Assembly (NCBI GenBank): GCA_017649645.1
Contig: JAGCGK010000197.1
Span: 1-64,000, forward strand
Reading direction: 5' to 3'
Origin: Clostridiales bacterium
GTDB lineage: Bacteria; Bacillota; Clostridia; Saccharofermentanales; Saccharofermentanaceae
DNA: 64,000 nt
Positions 26,931 through 35,530 of this stretch are shown here, piece after piece (position 1 is the first letter of the stretch; the number at the start of each line of letters is the position of its first letter). The position numbers and the translations under genes were made by a program. The notes beneath the pieces are model-generated. The model saw nothing but the letters and a program-made list of their open reading frames with translations. It was not told where the DNA came from and searched no databases.

Positions 26931-28289
26931 TTATCTGTCAGACATCTCGACATACGGGCGTCTCTTGTTAACACACTTATATGCAGGTCTCATGATCCTA
27001 CCGCCGGAAATGAGTTCCTCGATCCTGTGAGCACTCCATCCTGCTACTCTTGCACAAGCAAAGAGCGGAATAAAGAGTGCTGACGGGATTCCAAGCATCG
27101 AATAAATGAATCCTGCGTAGAAGTCTACGTTAGCACAAACGATCTTGTCTGACTTCTTAATATCTGCGAAAACCTTAGGTGCGATCCTCTCGACCATCTG
27201 GTAAAGATCAAAGATATCTTCCTTACCTGTCTGAACAGAAAGTTCCCTGGCGTATTCGCAAAGAGTCTTAGTTCTAGGATCGGAAAGTGTATAAACAGCA
27301 TGACCGATACCATAGATGAGACCGGACTTATCAAATGCTTCCTTACGGATGATCTTAGCAAGATAGTCATAAACCTGCTTCTCATCCTTATAATCAGTTA
27401 CGTTAGCCATGAGATCCTGCATCATCATAAAGGCCTTATTACTTGCACCGCCGTGCTGAGGTCCCTTTAGGGAGCCGATAGCTGCTGCGATTACGGCATA
27501 AGTATCTGCGCCTGTGGAAGATACCGCATGAGTAACGAACGAAGAGTTGTTACCACCGCCGTGCTCAGCGTGCAGAACGAGACAAAGGTCAAGGATCTTT
27601 GCCTCAAGTTCAGTGAACTTTCCGTCTTTTCGAATTAGATAAAGGATATTCTCAGCTGTGGAATACTCAGGATTAGGCTTTCTGATGTAAAGGCTCTTAC
27701 CGTCGATATAGTGGCGTCTTGCCATATAAGCGTAAGAGATGAGTACCGGGAATCTCGCGATAAGTTCGATGCACTGACGTACAACATTATCGACCTTAAC
27801 TGAATCAGGATCGCTGTCGTATGTGTAAAGAGCAAGAACGGATCTTGCGAGCTTATTCATGATATCCGGGCTCGGAGCCTTAAGGATCATATCCTCAGTG
27901 AAGTTATCAGGAAGGTCTCTGCAACTTTGTAAAAGCTTAGTAAATCTGTCGTATTCATCCTTTGTAGGGAGCTCGCCCGTGATAAGAAGGAATGCGATCT
28001 CCTCATAACCGAAACGGCCTTTGTTGTAAAAGCCCTTTACGAGATCCTTAACATCGTATCCTCTGTAGAAGAGCTTACCTTCAACAGGAACTCTTTCTGC
28101 ATCATCAACGATATAACTCATTACCTCACCGACTTCAGTAAGACCTACAAGAACACCCGTACCGTCGTTATTACGAAGGCCGCGCTTTACATTGTACTTA
28201 TTGTAAAGTTCCGGATTGATCTTGGATCTGGACGAAACCGTTGATGTAATAGTCTTTAATTCATTTATCTTTTCATCTTGCGTAAACAA
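26931..28289 (-). CDS. gltA: Citrate synthase
   Basis: The enzyme condenses acetyl-CoA with oxaloacetate. Family signatures are the HAEHGGGNNSSF block with active-site histidine, then GSLKGPQHGGASNKA with the second histidine, and YGIGHAVYTLSDPR. The 452-residue form with an extended N terminus is common in Clostridia. The start is a TTG at 28289, with AGAGG 8 bases in front; the next in-frame Met is over 70 codons inside. Aconitase and isocitrate dehydrogenase are not next to it. In an anaerobe it most likely supplies 2-oxoglutarate for glutamate. Confidence 0.93.
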   Translation of the reverse strand: MFTQDEKINELKTITSTVSSRSKINPELYNKYNVKRGLRNNDGTGVLVGLTEVGEVMSYIVDDAERVPVEGKLFYRGYDVKDLVKGFYNKGRFGYEEIAFLLITGELPTKDEYDRFTKLLQSCRDLPDNFTEDMILKAPSPDIMNKLARSVLALYTYDSDPDSVKVDNVVRQCIELIARFPVLISYAYMARRHYIDGKSLYIRKPNPEYSTAENILYLIRKDGKFTELEAKILDLCLVLHAEHGGGNNSSFVTHAVSSTGADTYAVIAAAIGSLKGPQHGGASNKAFMMMQDLMANVTDYKDEKQVYDYLAKIIRKEAFDKSGLIYGIGHAVYTLSDPRTKTLCEYARELSVQTGKEDIFDLYQMVERIAPKVFADIKKSDKIVCANVDFYAGFIYSMLGIPSALFIPLFACARVAGWSAHRIEELISGGRIMRPAYKCVNKRRPYVEMSDR

Positions 28290-28352
28290 TTTATAAGCCT
28301 CTTTCCTAACCGAAAACCATACCTGTTTTCTAGTTTAGTCCAAATTAAAAAA

Positions 28353-28382
28353 ATTATAATTAAAGGCGTAATTGTTTGTCAA
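28353..28382 (-). promoter_or_regulatory. Promoter of citrate synthase
   Basis: Perfect TTGACA (28377-28382) and perfect TATAAT (28353-28358) on the minus strand, spacer 18. The predicted 5' leader is about 57 bases. A small inverted repeat (TTGTGG/CCACAA, 28425-28442) lies 43 bases upstream of the -35 box. Confidence 0.75.
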
Positions 28383-28440
28383 TTCAGAAAACACCTATAT
28401 TTTTCACGTTTTCGACGGTCTTCATTGTGGTTTTCACCAC

Positions 28441-28471
28441 AAAATGAATTTGGAGCCCCGAAGGACTCCAA
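28441..28471 (-). terminator. Terminator of the third DUF4214 gene
   Basis: Minus-strand hairpin TTGGAG(T)CC...GGGCTCCAA with a TTCG loop core, followed by the T-rich ATTCATTTT. It ends 19 bases after the stop at 28490. Confidence 0.6.
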
Positions 28472-28489
28472 GTTCGATAAATTTAGTTA

Positions 28490-30499
28490 TTATCTCTCGA
28501 TCGCATAGTCTTTGCAGATATCAGTAAACTCCTGACTATTGGAAAAACTGTCAAAGACCTCGTCTCTTGTCATTCCTGAACCAAGCTTTTCCATCCAATA
28601 GGCCTTGCCCTCAGTTTCAGGATCACGGCCCATAAACGTTTTATACAAAGTATCAAGATACTCGCTATTACCAAGATTCTTATTCTTGTACTCGGCGCTA
28701 TAGAAGAATTCCTTGGCAGCCTGCGTACCGGTAAGTTCGTGATTGGTAAGTCCCAAACTCCAGTACTTGAGACCTTCCTGTTCAGGCTCTCTTCCGAGAC
28801 ACTCGGTATAAAGCCTTGTAGCAAAGGCGATAGCATTTTGAGATGCTTCGGACGCCTTTACATAATTCGACCCGGACTTAACTCCGTAAGCAGCACAAAG
28901 ATTGCACCATTCCTCAGAGTTGATAAATCCTTCAACGGCCTTATCTCTTCCTTCTGTCTTAAGAGTATTGAGCCAGAAGTTATAGCCATTTGGATCATCA
29001 CTTGCATTCCTGTCGAAAAAGGTCTTATAAAGGACCTTTACAAACTCCTCATCACTTAATTCCCTGTCCTGGAACTCTTTACTGAGCAAAAACTCCTTAG
29101 CGCAGGCTGCACCCGTAAGATCGCCATTACCAACATGGAGGCACCAATAGTCCTTACCTTCTTTTTCTGACTGACGGTTCAAAGCTACCAAATAAAGTCT
29201 TTCAACAAAATCACCGAACTGAAGACCTGAATTCGAAGAAACATTAGAAACTTCTGTTTTCTTGCAGATCCTAAACTCATAGGTCTTCTTGCTTCCTATG
29301 ATGATGGAAACGGAAACTGCGTACTGCTTGCCTTTTTCAAGATGAGCGCCACATGAATTGTCACACTCTACGCTATCGCCTTTTACAATGTCAGTTACCG
29401 TGAAATGAAGCGGTGTTTCAGAAGTGAAATAGTAATCATCTGTTACCGAAGGACAGAAAAGATAACTGTTATCGATAACCTCAAATGTATCCTTAACTCC
29501 TGAATTTGATGAAATGTCAGAAAGCCTCTTAAATGAAACATAACCAAGTCCGGTCTTATCAAATGATCTGGCTTCAAGAACAGTACCCTTGCTGTAGTTT
29601 TTAAAACTTCTGGTAAAAGAATAGGCGGAAGTTCCTACATCACTTGCTTTATACGACATGTAGACACCGTTTTCCTTTGTCGTATACGTGTAGTCGTACA
29701 GATCATTGTTCTCAACAGTATCGTAACCGGATATGTCTGTTACTTTTGCCAGACTGAACTTTACATATGCTTTTTCTGTGCATTTGAAGTTGCCCGACAT
29801 AATATCAGATCTTCCGTTGATCTTGAAAAATCCGTTAGCGTTCTTCTCTCTGTCAAACGTGCTCCAGGTAAGTTTGCCGTTGTTGTCCAACTTGGAAAAA
29901 GTGGAATCCGTATAAAACTGGATCTTCAAGGCGTACTCGCCCTCAGGAAGATTAGTAAACTTAAGCGTAAACCTGGTATCTTTTCCAACCGTCATATACG
30001 TAAGGCTGTTCTTTGTATAAATTGTGTTATTCGGCATTACCAGAACTACAATACGCTTCTCCGTATCAGTATTGTTGCATATCTTAAGCTTAATACCATT
30101 TGCTTTTGTTTTCTGATAAGTGAATGTTTTATTTCCTTCGGAACTCTCATATGAAGACGTTCCGTTAGTGATGCTGTATTTAAGTTTGTCCGAGTTAATA
30201 ACATTTACATCGTAAACATTATCAGAATCTACAGGTATCGCACATTCATAATTGTTTGTATTTGCAGGAATGAAAATAGTCTTTACCTTGTCCGGACATT
30301 CCTTGACCATAAAGGAGGAACTTCCTGCATCCTTTCTATTAAGATCAAGATGTTTGTGATTTACGGAGGTAAGGTCGACAATTTCTCCGCTTACAGGAAC
30401 AAGTTCATCTCCTGCTGCCAAAGTATTTTTCGGTACCAACCCCAGTACCAAAGCCAGAGTAGCCAATAAAACGACTGCTCTTTCAAAGATTTTTCTCAT
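28490..30499 (-). CDS. Secreted protein with C-terminal DUF4214 repeats
   Basis: A signal peptide (residues 1-28, ending around NTLAAG) leads to a strand-rich region of about 400 residues that I cannot assign. Then from about residue 430 there are four repeats of roughly 60 residues (two DUF4214 domains), each with a helix of the pattern LYxxxLxRxxExxGxxYW, for example LYTECLGREPEQEGLKYW and LYKTFMGRDPETEGKAYW. DUF4214 is found in secreted and surface-layer proteins, with no proven activity. The start at 30499 is set by AAGGAG 9 bases upstream and by the signal peptide; an in-frame GTG-type extension upstream would run into the terminator of the preceding gene. It lacks the transglutaminase domain of its two neighbours. 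Its last 240 residues are closely alike to theirs. Confidence 0.82.
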   Translation of the reverse strand: MRKIFERAVVLLATLALVLGLVPKNTLAAGDELVPVSGEIVDLTSVNHKHLDLNRKDAGSSSFMVKECPDKVKTIFIPANTNNYECAIPVDSDNVYDVNVINSDKLKYSITNGTSSYESSEGNKTFTYQKTKANGIKLKICNNTDTEKRIVVLVMPNNTIYTKNSLTYMTVGKDTRFTLKFTNLPEGEYALKIQFYTDSTFSKLDNNGKLTWSTFDREKNANGFFKINGRSDIMSGNFKCTEKAYVKFSLAKVTDISGYDTVENNDLYDYTYTTKENGVYMSYKASDVGTSAYSFTRSFKNYSKGTVLEARSFDKTGLGYVSFKRLSDISSNSGVKDTFEVIDNSYLFCPSVTDDYYFTSETPLHFTVTDIVKGDSVECDNSCGAHLEKGKQYAVSVSIIIGSKKTYEFRICKKTEVSNVSSNSGLQFGDFVERLYLVALNRQSEKEGKDYWCLHVGNGDLTGAACAKEFLLSKEFQDRELSDEEFVKVLYKTFFDRNASDDPNGYNFWLNTLKTEGRDKAVEGFINSEEWCNLCAAYGVKSGSNYVKASEASQNAIAFATRLYTECLGREPEQEGLKYWSLGLTNHELTGTQAAKEFFYSAEYKNKNLGNSEYLDTLYKTFMGRDPETEGKAYWMEKLGSGMTRDEVFDSFSNSQEFTDICKDYAIER

Positions 30500-30569
30500 T
30501 CGAGTTTTCTCCTTTTCATTTTCGATAAGAACGAAGCAAAACAAAAGCTTCGACGGGAGAATTGACGAA

Positions 30570-30604
30570 TAAAAAAATATCCGTGTTGCAAGAAACACGG
30601 ATAT
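30570..30604 (-). terminator. Terminator of the transglutaminase-DUF4214 operon
   Basis: Minus-strand stem ATATCCGTGTT / AACACGGATAT followed by seven T, 32 bases after the stop at 30636. Confidence 0.88.
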
Positions 30605-30635
30605 CGGGGCATCAATTTTCCTTGATATTTAGGTG

Positions 30636-32444
30636 TTATCTGATAATCGAATAATCATTGCATATCTGAGTAAACTCAGGGCAAACACAGAAGTAATCGA
30701 ATACCTCATCTCTTTTAGTGCCGTTTGAAAGCTCCTTTATCCAGAAGTTGAAACCTTCTTCCTCCGGATCTCTTCCCATGAATGTCTTATAAAGCCTTGT
30801 GACATATTCTTTGTCATCCAGACCATAACCTATAAACTCTTTACTGTAGAAGAACTCACGTGCTGCCTGGCTTCCCGTAAGTTCAAGATTAGTAAGACCC
30901 AAACTCCAGAAGTTAAGACCATCCTGTTCAGGATCTCTTCCGAGGCATTCAGTGTAGAGTCTTGTAGCAAAAGCAATAGCGTTATCTGAAGCTTTGGTCG
31001 CCTTGATCTTTGAACCGGATCTGACTCCATAAGAACTGCAAACACCAACCCATTCTTCAGAGTTGATAAAACCGTCGACTACCGTCATCCTATCGACTGT
31101 TTCCATACTTTTGAGCCAGAAGTCATATCCATTCGGATCATCTATCGCTTCTCTGTTGAAGAATACTCGATAAAGGACTTTAAGGAATGCTTCGTTAGTT
31201 AATTCTTTGTCAGTAAACTCTTTACTGTTCAAAAACTCCCTGGCACAATCTGCACCTGTAAGATCACCGTTACCGACATGCTCACACCAGAACTCCTTAC
31301 CTTCCTTCTCGGAGTCACGTCCAAGTGCAACTACGTAAAGACGTTCAACAAAGTCAGAAAAGTTCATTTTCTTCTCAGTGTCCTGATAGTTTACGACTTT
31401 ATAAGCTTTACCGTTACAAGCTACCCATTCAACATCTGTTGTCTCTGCGTCAATAAACTTACAGAGCCTTCCATACTCATTGTCCAGAGCATTTACGATG
31501 AAAAAAGTACCGTAATCCTTATGGATGTAACAGGAAGAATAAGTGGATTCTTCAAGATTATCGTAGGGTTTATCAACCTTAGGACAAAGATCTTCATACA
31601 TACCATCAGGAATTAACAAACCGTATTTCTGATTGTACGAATGATACGAAAGCGGATCGAAACAATCCGCATCAGTAACATCAACACAATACCAGTAACC
31701 ATAAAGGTTGATCATATCCCACGCATGTGCTGAACTACCGTTAACGATACATTGAACACCAACCTTGTTCATCAAAGCTGAAAACAGGACTGCATACCCG
31801 ACACAGACAGTTTTTCCATGAAGTGCACTATATGCATTTTGGACCATCATCTGACCACTCGGAAGATAATAATCTGCATATGTTATTCTCTCTGCCATCA
31901 GATCGAAAATGATCTTTTCCTTTTCTTCAGGAAGAGCGTTTTCCGGGACATTTTTAACATAAGATTCGAGCAAAGATTTGTATTCTTCTTTTGCTCTTGC
32001 CCTGTCCTCTCCCTTCTGGAAATCCTTTAAAATATCAATGAAAACAGAACCCAAGACTTCTTCTCCGCCTACCCAGCCGTTAGTTTCAACAGGAAAAGCA
32101 CCAAAGAAGAAGTATTGAGGATTATTCTGAGTGATAACATAGAAGATCATCTTTACAAGGCTGCTGTTCTCTGCATTCAATTCTAATTTCAGAGATCGCA
32201 TATCAATGTAGACATACTCAATATCTTCGTCACTAAGAAGGATCTCTTCCATAGTTTTATTGTATATGTCGTAGATAGCTTTCTCAGTCTCATTCATCTG
32301 TTGATAATAGTAATCAGAGGAATAAGATCTCCAATAAGCTGCCTCATCTTCATTTGCAGCAACATCTGCATTTACAAAACACAACATGCTTAGCGAAATA
32401 ATCAGTGCCAAACATAAGCTTATAATTCTTCTCATTTCATTCAC
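30636..32444 (-). CDS. Secreted transglutaminase-like protein with DUF4214 repeats
   Basis: Signal peptide (residues 1-28), then a domain of about 330 residues with the transglutaminase-like (papain-fold) triad in order: Cys in GKTVCVGYAVLF, His in SSAHAWDMI, Asp in WYCVDVTDAD. Such domains cleave or cross-link peptides, and in Clostridia several act on wall-linked proteins; the substrate here is unknown. Residues about 365-602 hold four DUF4214 repeats (LYVVALGRDSEKEGKEFW first, LYKTFMGRDPEEEGFNFW last). ATG 32444 and a second ATG three codons inside are both possible with the AGGAAG site. It follows its paralog by 13 bases, so the two form an operon. Confidence 0.87.
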   Translation of the reverse strand: MNEMRRIISLCLALIISLSMLCFVNADVAANEDEAAYWRSYSSDYYYQQMNETEKAIYDIYNKTMEEILLSDEDIEYVYIDMRSLKLELNAENSSLVKMIFYVITQNNPQYFFFGAFPVETNGWVGGEEVLGSVFIDILKDFQKGEDRARAKEEYKSLLESYVKNVPENALPEEKEKIIFDLMAERITYADYYLPSGQMMVQNAYSALHGKTVCVGYAVLFSALMNKVGVQCIVNGSSAHAWDMINLYGYWYCVDVTDADCFDPLSYHSYNQKYGLLIPDGMYEDLCPKVDKPYDNLEESTYSSCYIHKDYGTFFIVNALDNEYGRLCKFIDAETTDVEWVACNGKAYKVVNYQDTEKKMNFSDFVERLYVVALGRDSEKEGKEFWCEHVGNGDLTGADCAREFLNSKEFTDKELTNEAFLKVLYRVFFNREAIDDPNGYDFWLKSMETVDRMTVVDGFINSEEWVGVCSSYGVRSGSKIKATKASDNAIAFATRLYTECLGRDPEQDGLNFWSLGLTNLELTGSQAAREFFYSKEFIGYGLDDKEYVTRLYKTFMGRDPEEEGFNFWIKELSNGTKRDEVFDYFCVCPEFTQICNDYSIIR

Positions 32445-32457
32445 TTCCTATCTTTTC

Positions 32458-34287
32458 TTATCTGGTTATAGAGTATTTTTCACATATCTGAGTAAACTCA
32501 GGACAAACACAGAAGTACTCAAAAACTTCGTCTCTGGTAAGTCCGTTTGAAAGCTCATTTATCCAGAAACTAAAACCCTCTTCCTCAGGTTCTCTTCCCA
32601 TAAATGTCTTATAAAGTCGTTTTACATACTCTTTATCATCAAGACCAAGTCCTATGAATTCTTTACTGTAGAAGAATTCACGGGCTGCCTGGCTTCCAGT
32701 AAGCTCATGATTGCTAAGACCCAGACTCCAGAATTCAAGGCCTTCATTTTCAGGGCCCCTTCCAAGACACTCTGTATAAAGTCTTGTCGCAAAAGCTATC
32801 GCATCATTCGAAGCGGAAGTTTGCTTTAGTCTTGCACCTGATCGGACACCGAAAGATGAACAAACTTCTTCCCATTCCTTGGAGTTGATAAAACCATCGA
32901 CAACTGTCTTTTTATCGACTGTCTCCAAACTGTTGAGCCAGAATTCATATCCTTCAAGATCATCTATCGCTTCTCTGTTAAAGAATACTCTGTAAAGAAT
33001 CTTTACAAATTCTTCATCACTTAACTCTTTGTCTGTGAATTCCTTACTGTTTAAAAACTCTCTTGCGCAATCCGCACCTGTAAGATCACCATTACCTACA
33101 TGTTCACACCAGAATTCCTTACCTTCTTTCTCAGAATCACGACCAAGTGCAACTACATAAAGCCGCTCAACGAATTCAGAAAAATCACTTTTCTGTTCTA
33201 ATTCCTTGAAATTAATGACTTTGTATGTTTTACCGTTATATGCAATCCACTTAACATCAGAATGGTCTTTATCAAGAAGGACAGCAAGTCTTCCCTTATC
33301 ATCATCCAGATCATTTAAAACAAAAAAAGTATCAGAATCTTTATGGATATATCTTGAAGAATAGTTTGTGTATGAATAGTTACCCAACGGGTCATCATCT
33401 AGATTGTCATACGGAAGCGGAATATGGGAACTCATTGTTGCAAAAAGGCCTTCTGCTTCATAACCCTTACCACCGTTATAGCAAACATAACCATAAGGAT
33501 TAAAACAATCATCTGCCGTCACATCAACGATAAACCAATAACCATGAAGATTGATCAGATCCCAGGCATGGCCATGACCACCTGTCATTATACATTCAAC
33601 CCCGACTTTATTCATCAATCCCTGGAACAGATCAGCATAACCCTGACATACAGTAGTACCTTTAACTGCACCATATATGCTTTGTGTAGACGACATTCCG
33701 CTTGGAAGGAAAAAGTCTCCATATGTTATCCTCTCACACATCAGATCATGAATGATCTTCTCTTTTTCCTCAGGTAATGCGTTTTCAGGCACAGCATTTA
33801 TATAAGAGTCGAGGACAGCTTTGACTTCTTCACGTGCTTTCGCTCTGTCGGCTCCATTTCTAAAATCCGGTATGATCCCCAGAATATAACCAACCAAACA
33901 TCTTTCTCCGTCTACATCTTCATAAACGGGAGCAGGAATCCACCAGAAGAAATACTGAGGATTACAATGAATGGCAAGTATCAACATATCATTGACGTAA
34001 TATAAGGTTTCTTCACTTGAATCAAACTTATAAGACGACAGATCCACGTAAGCATATTCGAAATAGTCATCACTTAGTAGGACTTCTTCATACGCGGAAT
34101 CGAAAAGATCATATAAAGATCTTTGAGTGTCATCCAAAACATTGTTGTAATAATACCTTGAGGAATACCCTCTCCAATAGTCCTTCTCATCGGAAGAGGC
34201 ATAAACAACTTTATCAGGCGACAGAAAAACTGTTACAACAAAACATAACACTGCCAACAAGGCAGATAACACCCTCATTTTTCTCAT
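32458..34287 (-). CDS. Secreted transglutaminase-like protein with DUF4214 repeats (paralog)
   Basis: This 609-residue protein is a tandem duplicate of its downstream neighbour. It has a signal peptide (1-30), the opening DYWRGYSSRYYY shared with the paralog (AYWRSYSSDYYY), the triad Cys in GTTVCQGYADLF, His in GGHGHAWDLI and Asp in WFIVDVTADD, then four DUF4214 repeats ending LYKTFMGREPEEEGFSFW. The middle part (about residues 90-130 and 280-330) differs most, so the copies have had time to diverge, perhaps toward different targets. GGAG lies 8 bases before the ATG. Confidence 0.87.
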   Translation of the reverse strand: MRKMRVLSALLAVLCFVVTVFLSPDKVVYASSDEKDYWRGYSSRYYYNNVLDDTQRSLYDLFDSAYEEVLLSDDYFEYAYVDLSSYKFDSSEETLYYVNDMLILAIHCNPQYFFWWIPAPVYEDVDGERCLVGYILGIIPDFRNGADRAKAREEVKAVLDSYINAVPENALPEEKEKIIHDLMCERITYGDFFLPSGMSSTQSIYGAVKGTTVCQGYADLFQGLMNKVGVECIMTGGHGHAWDLINLHGYWFIVDVTADDCFNPYGYVCYNGGKGYEAEGLFATMSSHIPLPYDNLDDDPLGNYSYTNYSSRYIHKDSDTFFVLNDLDDDKGRLAVLLDKDHSDVKWIAYNGKTYKVINFKELEQKSDFSEFVERLYVVALGRDSEKEGKEFWCEHVGNGDLTGADCAREFLNSKEFTDKELSDEEFVKILYRVFFNREAIDDLEGYEFWLNSLETVDKKTVVDGFINSKEWEEVCSSFGVRSGARLKQTSASNDAIAFATRLYTECLGRGPENEGLEFWSLGLSNHELTGSQAAREFFYSKEFIGLGLDDKEYVKRLYKTFMGREPEEEGFSFWINELSNGLTRDEVFEYFCVCPEFTQICEKYSITR

Positions 34288-34315
34288 ACAAATATCTCCA
34301 TAATTTGATTTGTTG

Positions 34316-34324
34316 ATTATAGCA
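34316..34324 (-). promoter_or_regulatory. Extended -10 promoter of the transglutaminase operon
   Basis: TGCTATAAT on the minus strand is a perfect extended -10. The start near 34309 gives a 22-base leader to ATG 34287. The upstream terminator hairpin of galM occupies the -35 area. Confidence 0.6.
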
Positions 34325-34337
34325 GATAATGAAAGAC

Positions 34338-34370
34338 AAAAAAATATCTCGGATGAAGATCCGAGATATT
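34338..34370 (-). terminator. Terminator of the leuCDB-ppx-ppk-galM operon
   Basis: Minus-strand stem AATATCTCGGA / TCCGAGATATT followed by a run of seven T, just after the galM stop. Confidence 0.9.
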
Positions 34371-34376
34371 AAAGGA

Positions 34377-35510
34377 TCAGCAATTAAATCTGTAGCCGCA
34401 GGCGTGATACTTGATTTCCCCTGCTTTTATGACCGGTGACTCAAACGAAGGAACGTTAATAGCATTCGGATACATCTGAGCCTCAAGACAGATGCCGCCG
34501 TATTGCTCGTATGGCGTATCACCCTTCTGCTCGTTATAAGGTGCTCCAAAGTGAAGATGGTTACCACAGTAGATCTGAAGTCCAGGAAGATCAGTATATA
34601 CTTCCATGATCCTTCCCGTTACCGTATCAGCAACACAAGCAGCGAAAGCATACTTTCCTGATGTTTTAGGATTATTAAGACAGAAGTTCTGATCGATACC
34701 AAGAGAATTACATGTCTGAGGATCATCTGTTGTAAGAGCTTTCTCGATAAGATCAGGATCTCTGAAATCAAAGATTGTTCCTTCTACAGGCTTGATCTCA
34801 CCTTCCGGACAATTGGACTCACCCTTGATCGTTATGTTATCAGCATCGATCATGAGGCTCTGGTCTTTAACAGAACCACTGTCATGACCTCGAAGATTAA
34901 AGTACGAATGATTCGTCGGAGCAAAGATCGTATCCTTGTCGGAGCATCCTTTATAAAGGATCAAAAGAGTTTTGTCTATGAGCCAAACGTAAAGGACTTC
35001 AGTCTCAAGATTTCCCGGAAAGCCGCAGGCTCCGTCCGGTGAAGTATAACTAAATAGAATTCCGTCACCGTCAGCTTTTGAGATTCCCTCGATTCCCGAA
35101 TCGGAGATCATCTGATCAGCCTCTTCTTTGGAAATGACCTTACCATCCCAGAAAACATTCTGATACGAGGGATTACCGCCGTGAAGGTTATTACCGCTGT
35201 CGTTATCAGGGACCTTATACTCAACACCGTTCAGTTTGAACTTGGCGCCCTGAATTCGGTTAGCACTTCTTCCGACTACCGATCCGTGATTGGCACCTGA
35301 AGCCATATAGTGATCCAGATCCTTAAGACCGAGCATGATATCTGCCTTAGCTCCGTTCGTATCAGGAACGAAGAGTTTCTCGATAAGAGCTCCGTAGTTA
35401 AGAAGCTGAGCTTCACAACCGAAAGAACTCTTCATGGAATAACGATGCGAAATGCCCTCGTATTTTGAACCGTCTGCTTTAAGCAGATAGTCTGTTACAC
35501 ATACTGTCAT
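34377..35510 (-). CDS. galM: Aldose 1-epimerase
   Basis: GalM interconverts alpha and beta anomers of galactose and other sugars. The 377-residue protein has NLHGGNP, the acid-site His in TNHSYFNL, LQIYCGNH and the catalytic base Glu in GGICLEAQMYPNA. A roughly 30-residue insertion around residues 120-150 makes it a little longer than usual. It is the last gene of the operon, 20 bases after ppk1, with no galactose genes nearby; the arabinofuranosidase gene at 42-44 kb is on a separate transcript. Confidence 0.92.
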   Translation of the reverse strand: MTVCVTDYLLKADGSKYEGISHRYSMKSSFGCEAQLLNYGALIEKLFVPDTNGAKADIMLGLKDLDHYMASGANHGSVVGRSANRIQGAKFKLNGVEYKVPDNDSGNNLHGGNPSYQNVFWDGKVISKEEADQMISDSGIEGISKADGDGILFSYTSPDGACGFPGNLETEVLYVWLIDKTLLILYKGCSDKDTIFAPTNHSYFNLRGHDSGSVKDQSLMIDADNITIKGESNCPEGEIKPVEGTIFDFRDPDLIEKALTTDDPQTCNSLGIDQNFCLNNPKTSGKYAFAACVADTVTGRIMEVYTDLPGLQIYCGNHLHFGAPYNEQKGDTPYEQYGGICLEAQMYPNAINVPSFESPVIKAGEIKYHACGYRFNC

Positions 35511-35530
35511 TGATGATATCTCCTTTTATG

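Noticed and set aside
28425..28442. TTGTGG/CCACAA hairpin as a second terminator
   Set aside because: It lacks a T tract in either direction; at most it is an upstream element of the citrate synthase promoter.
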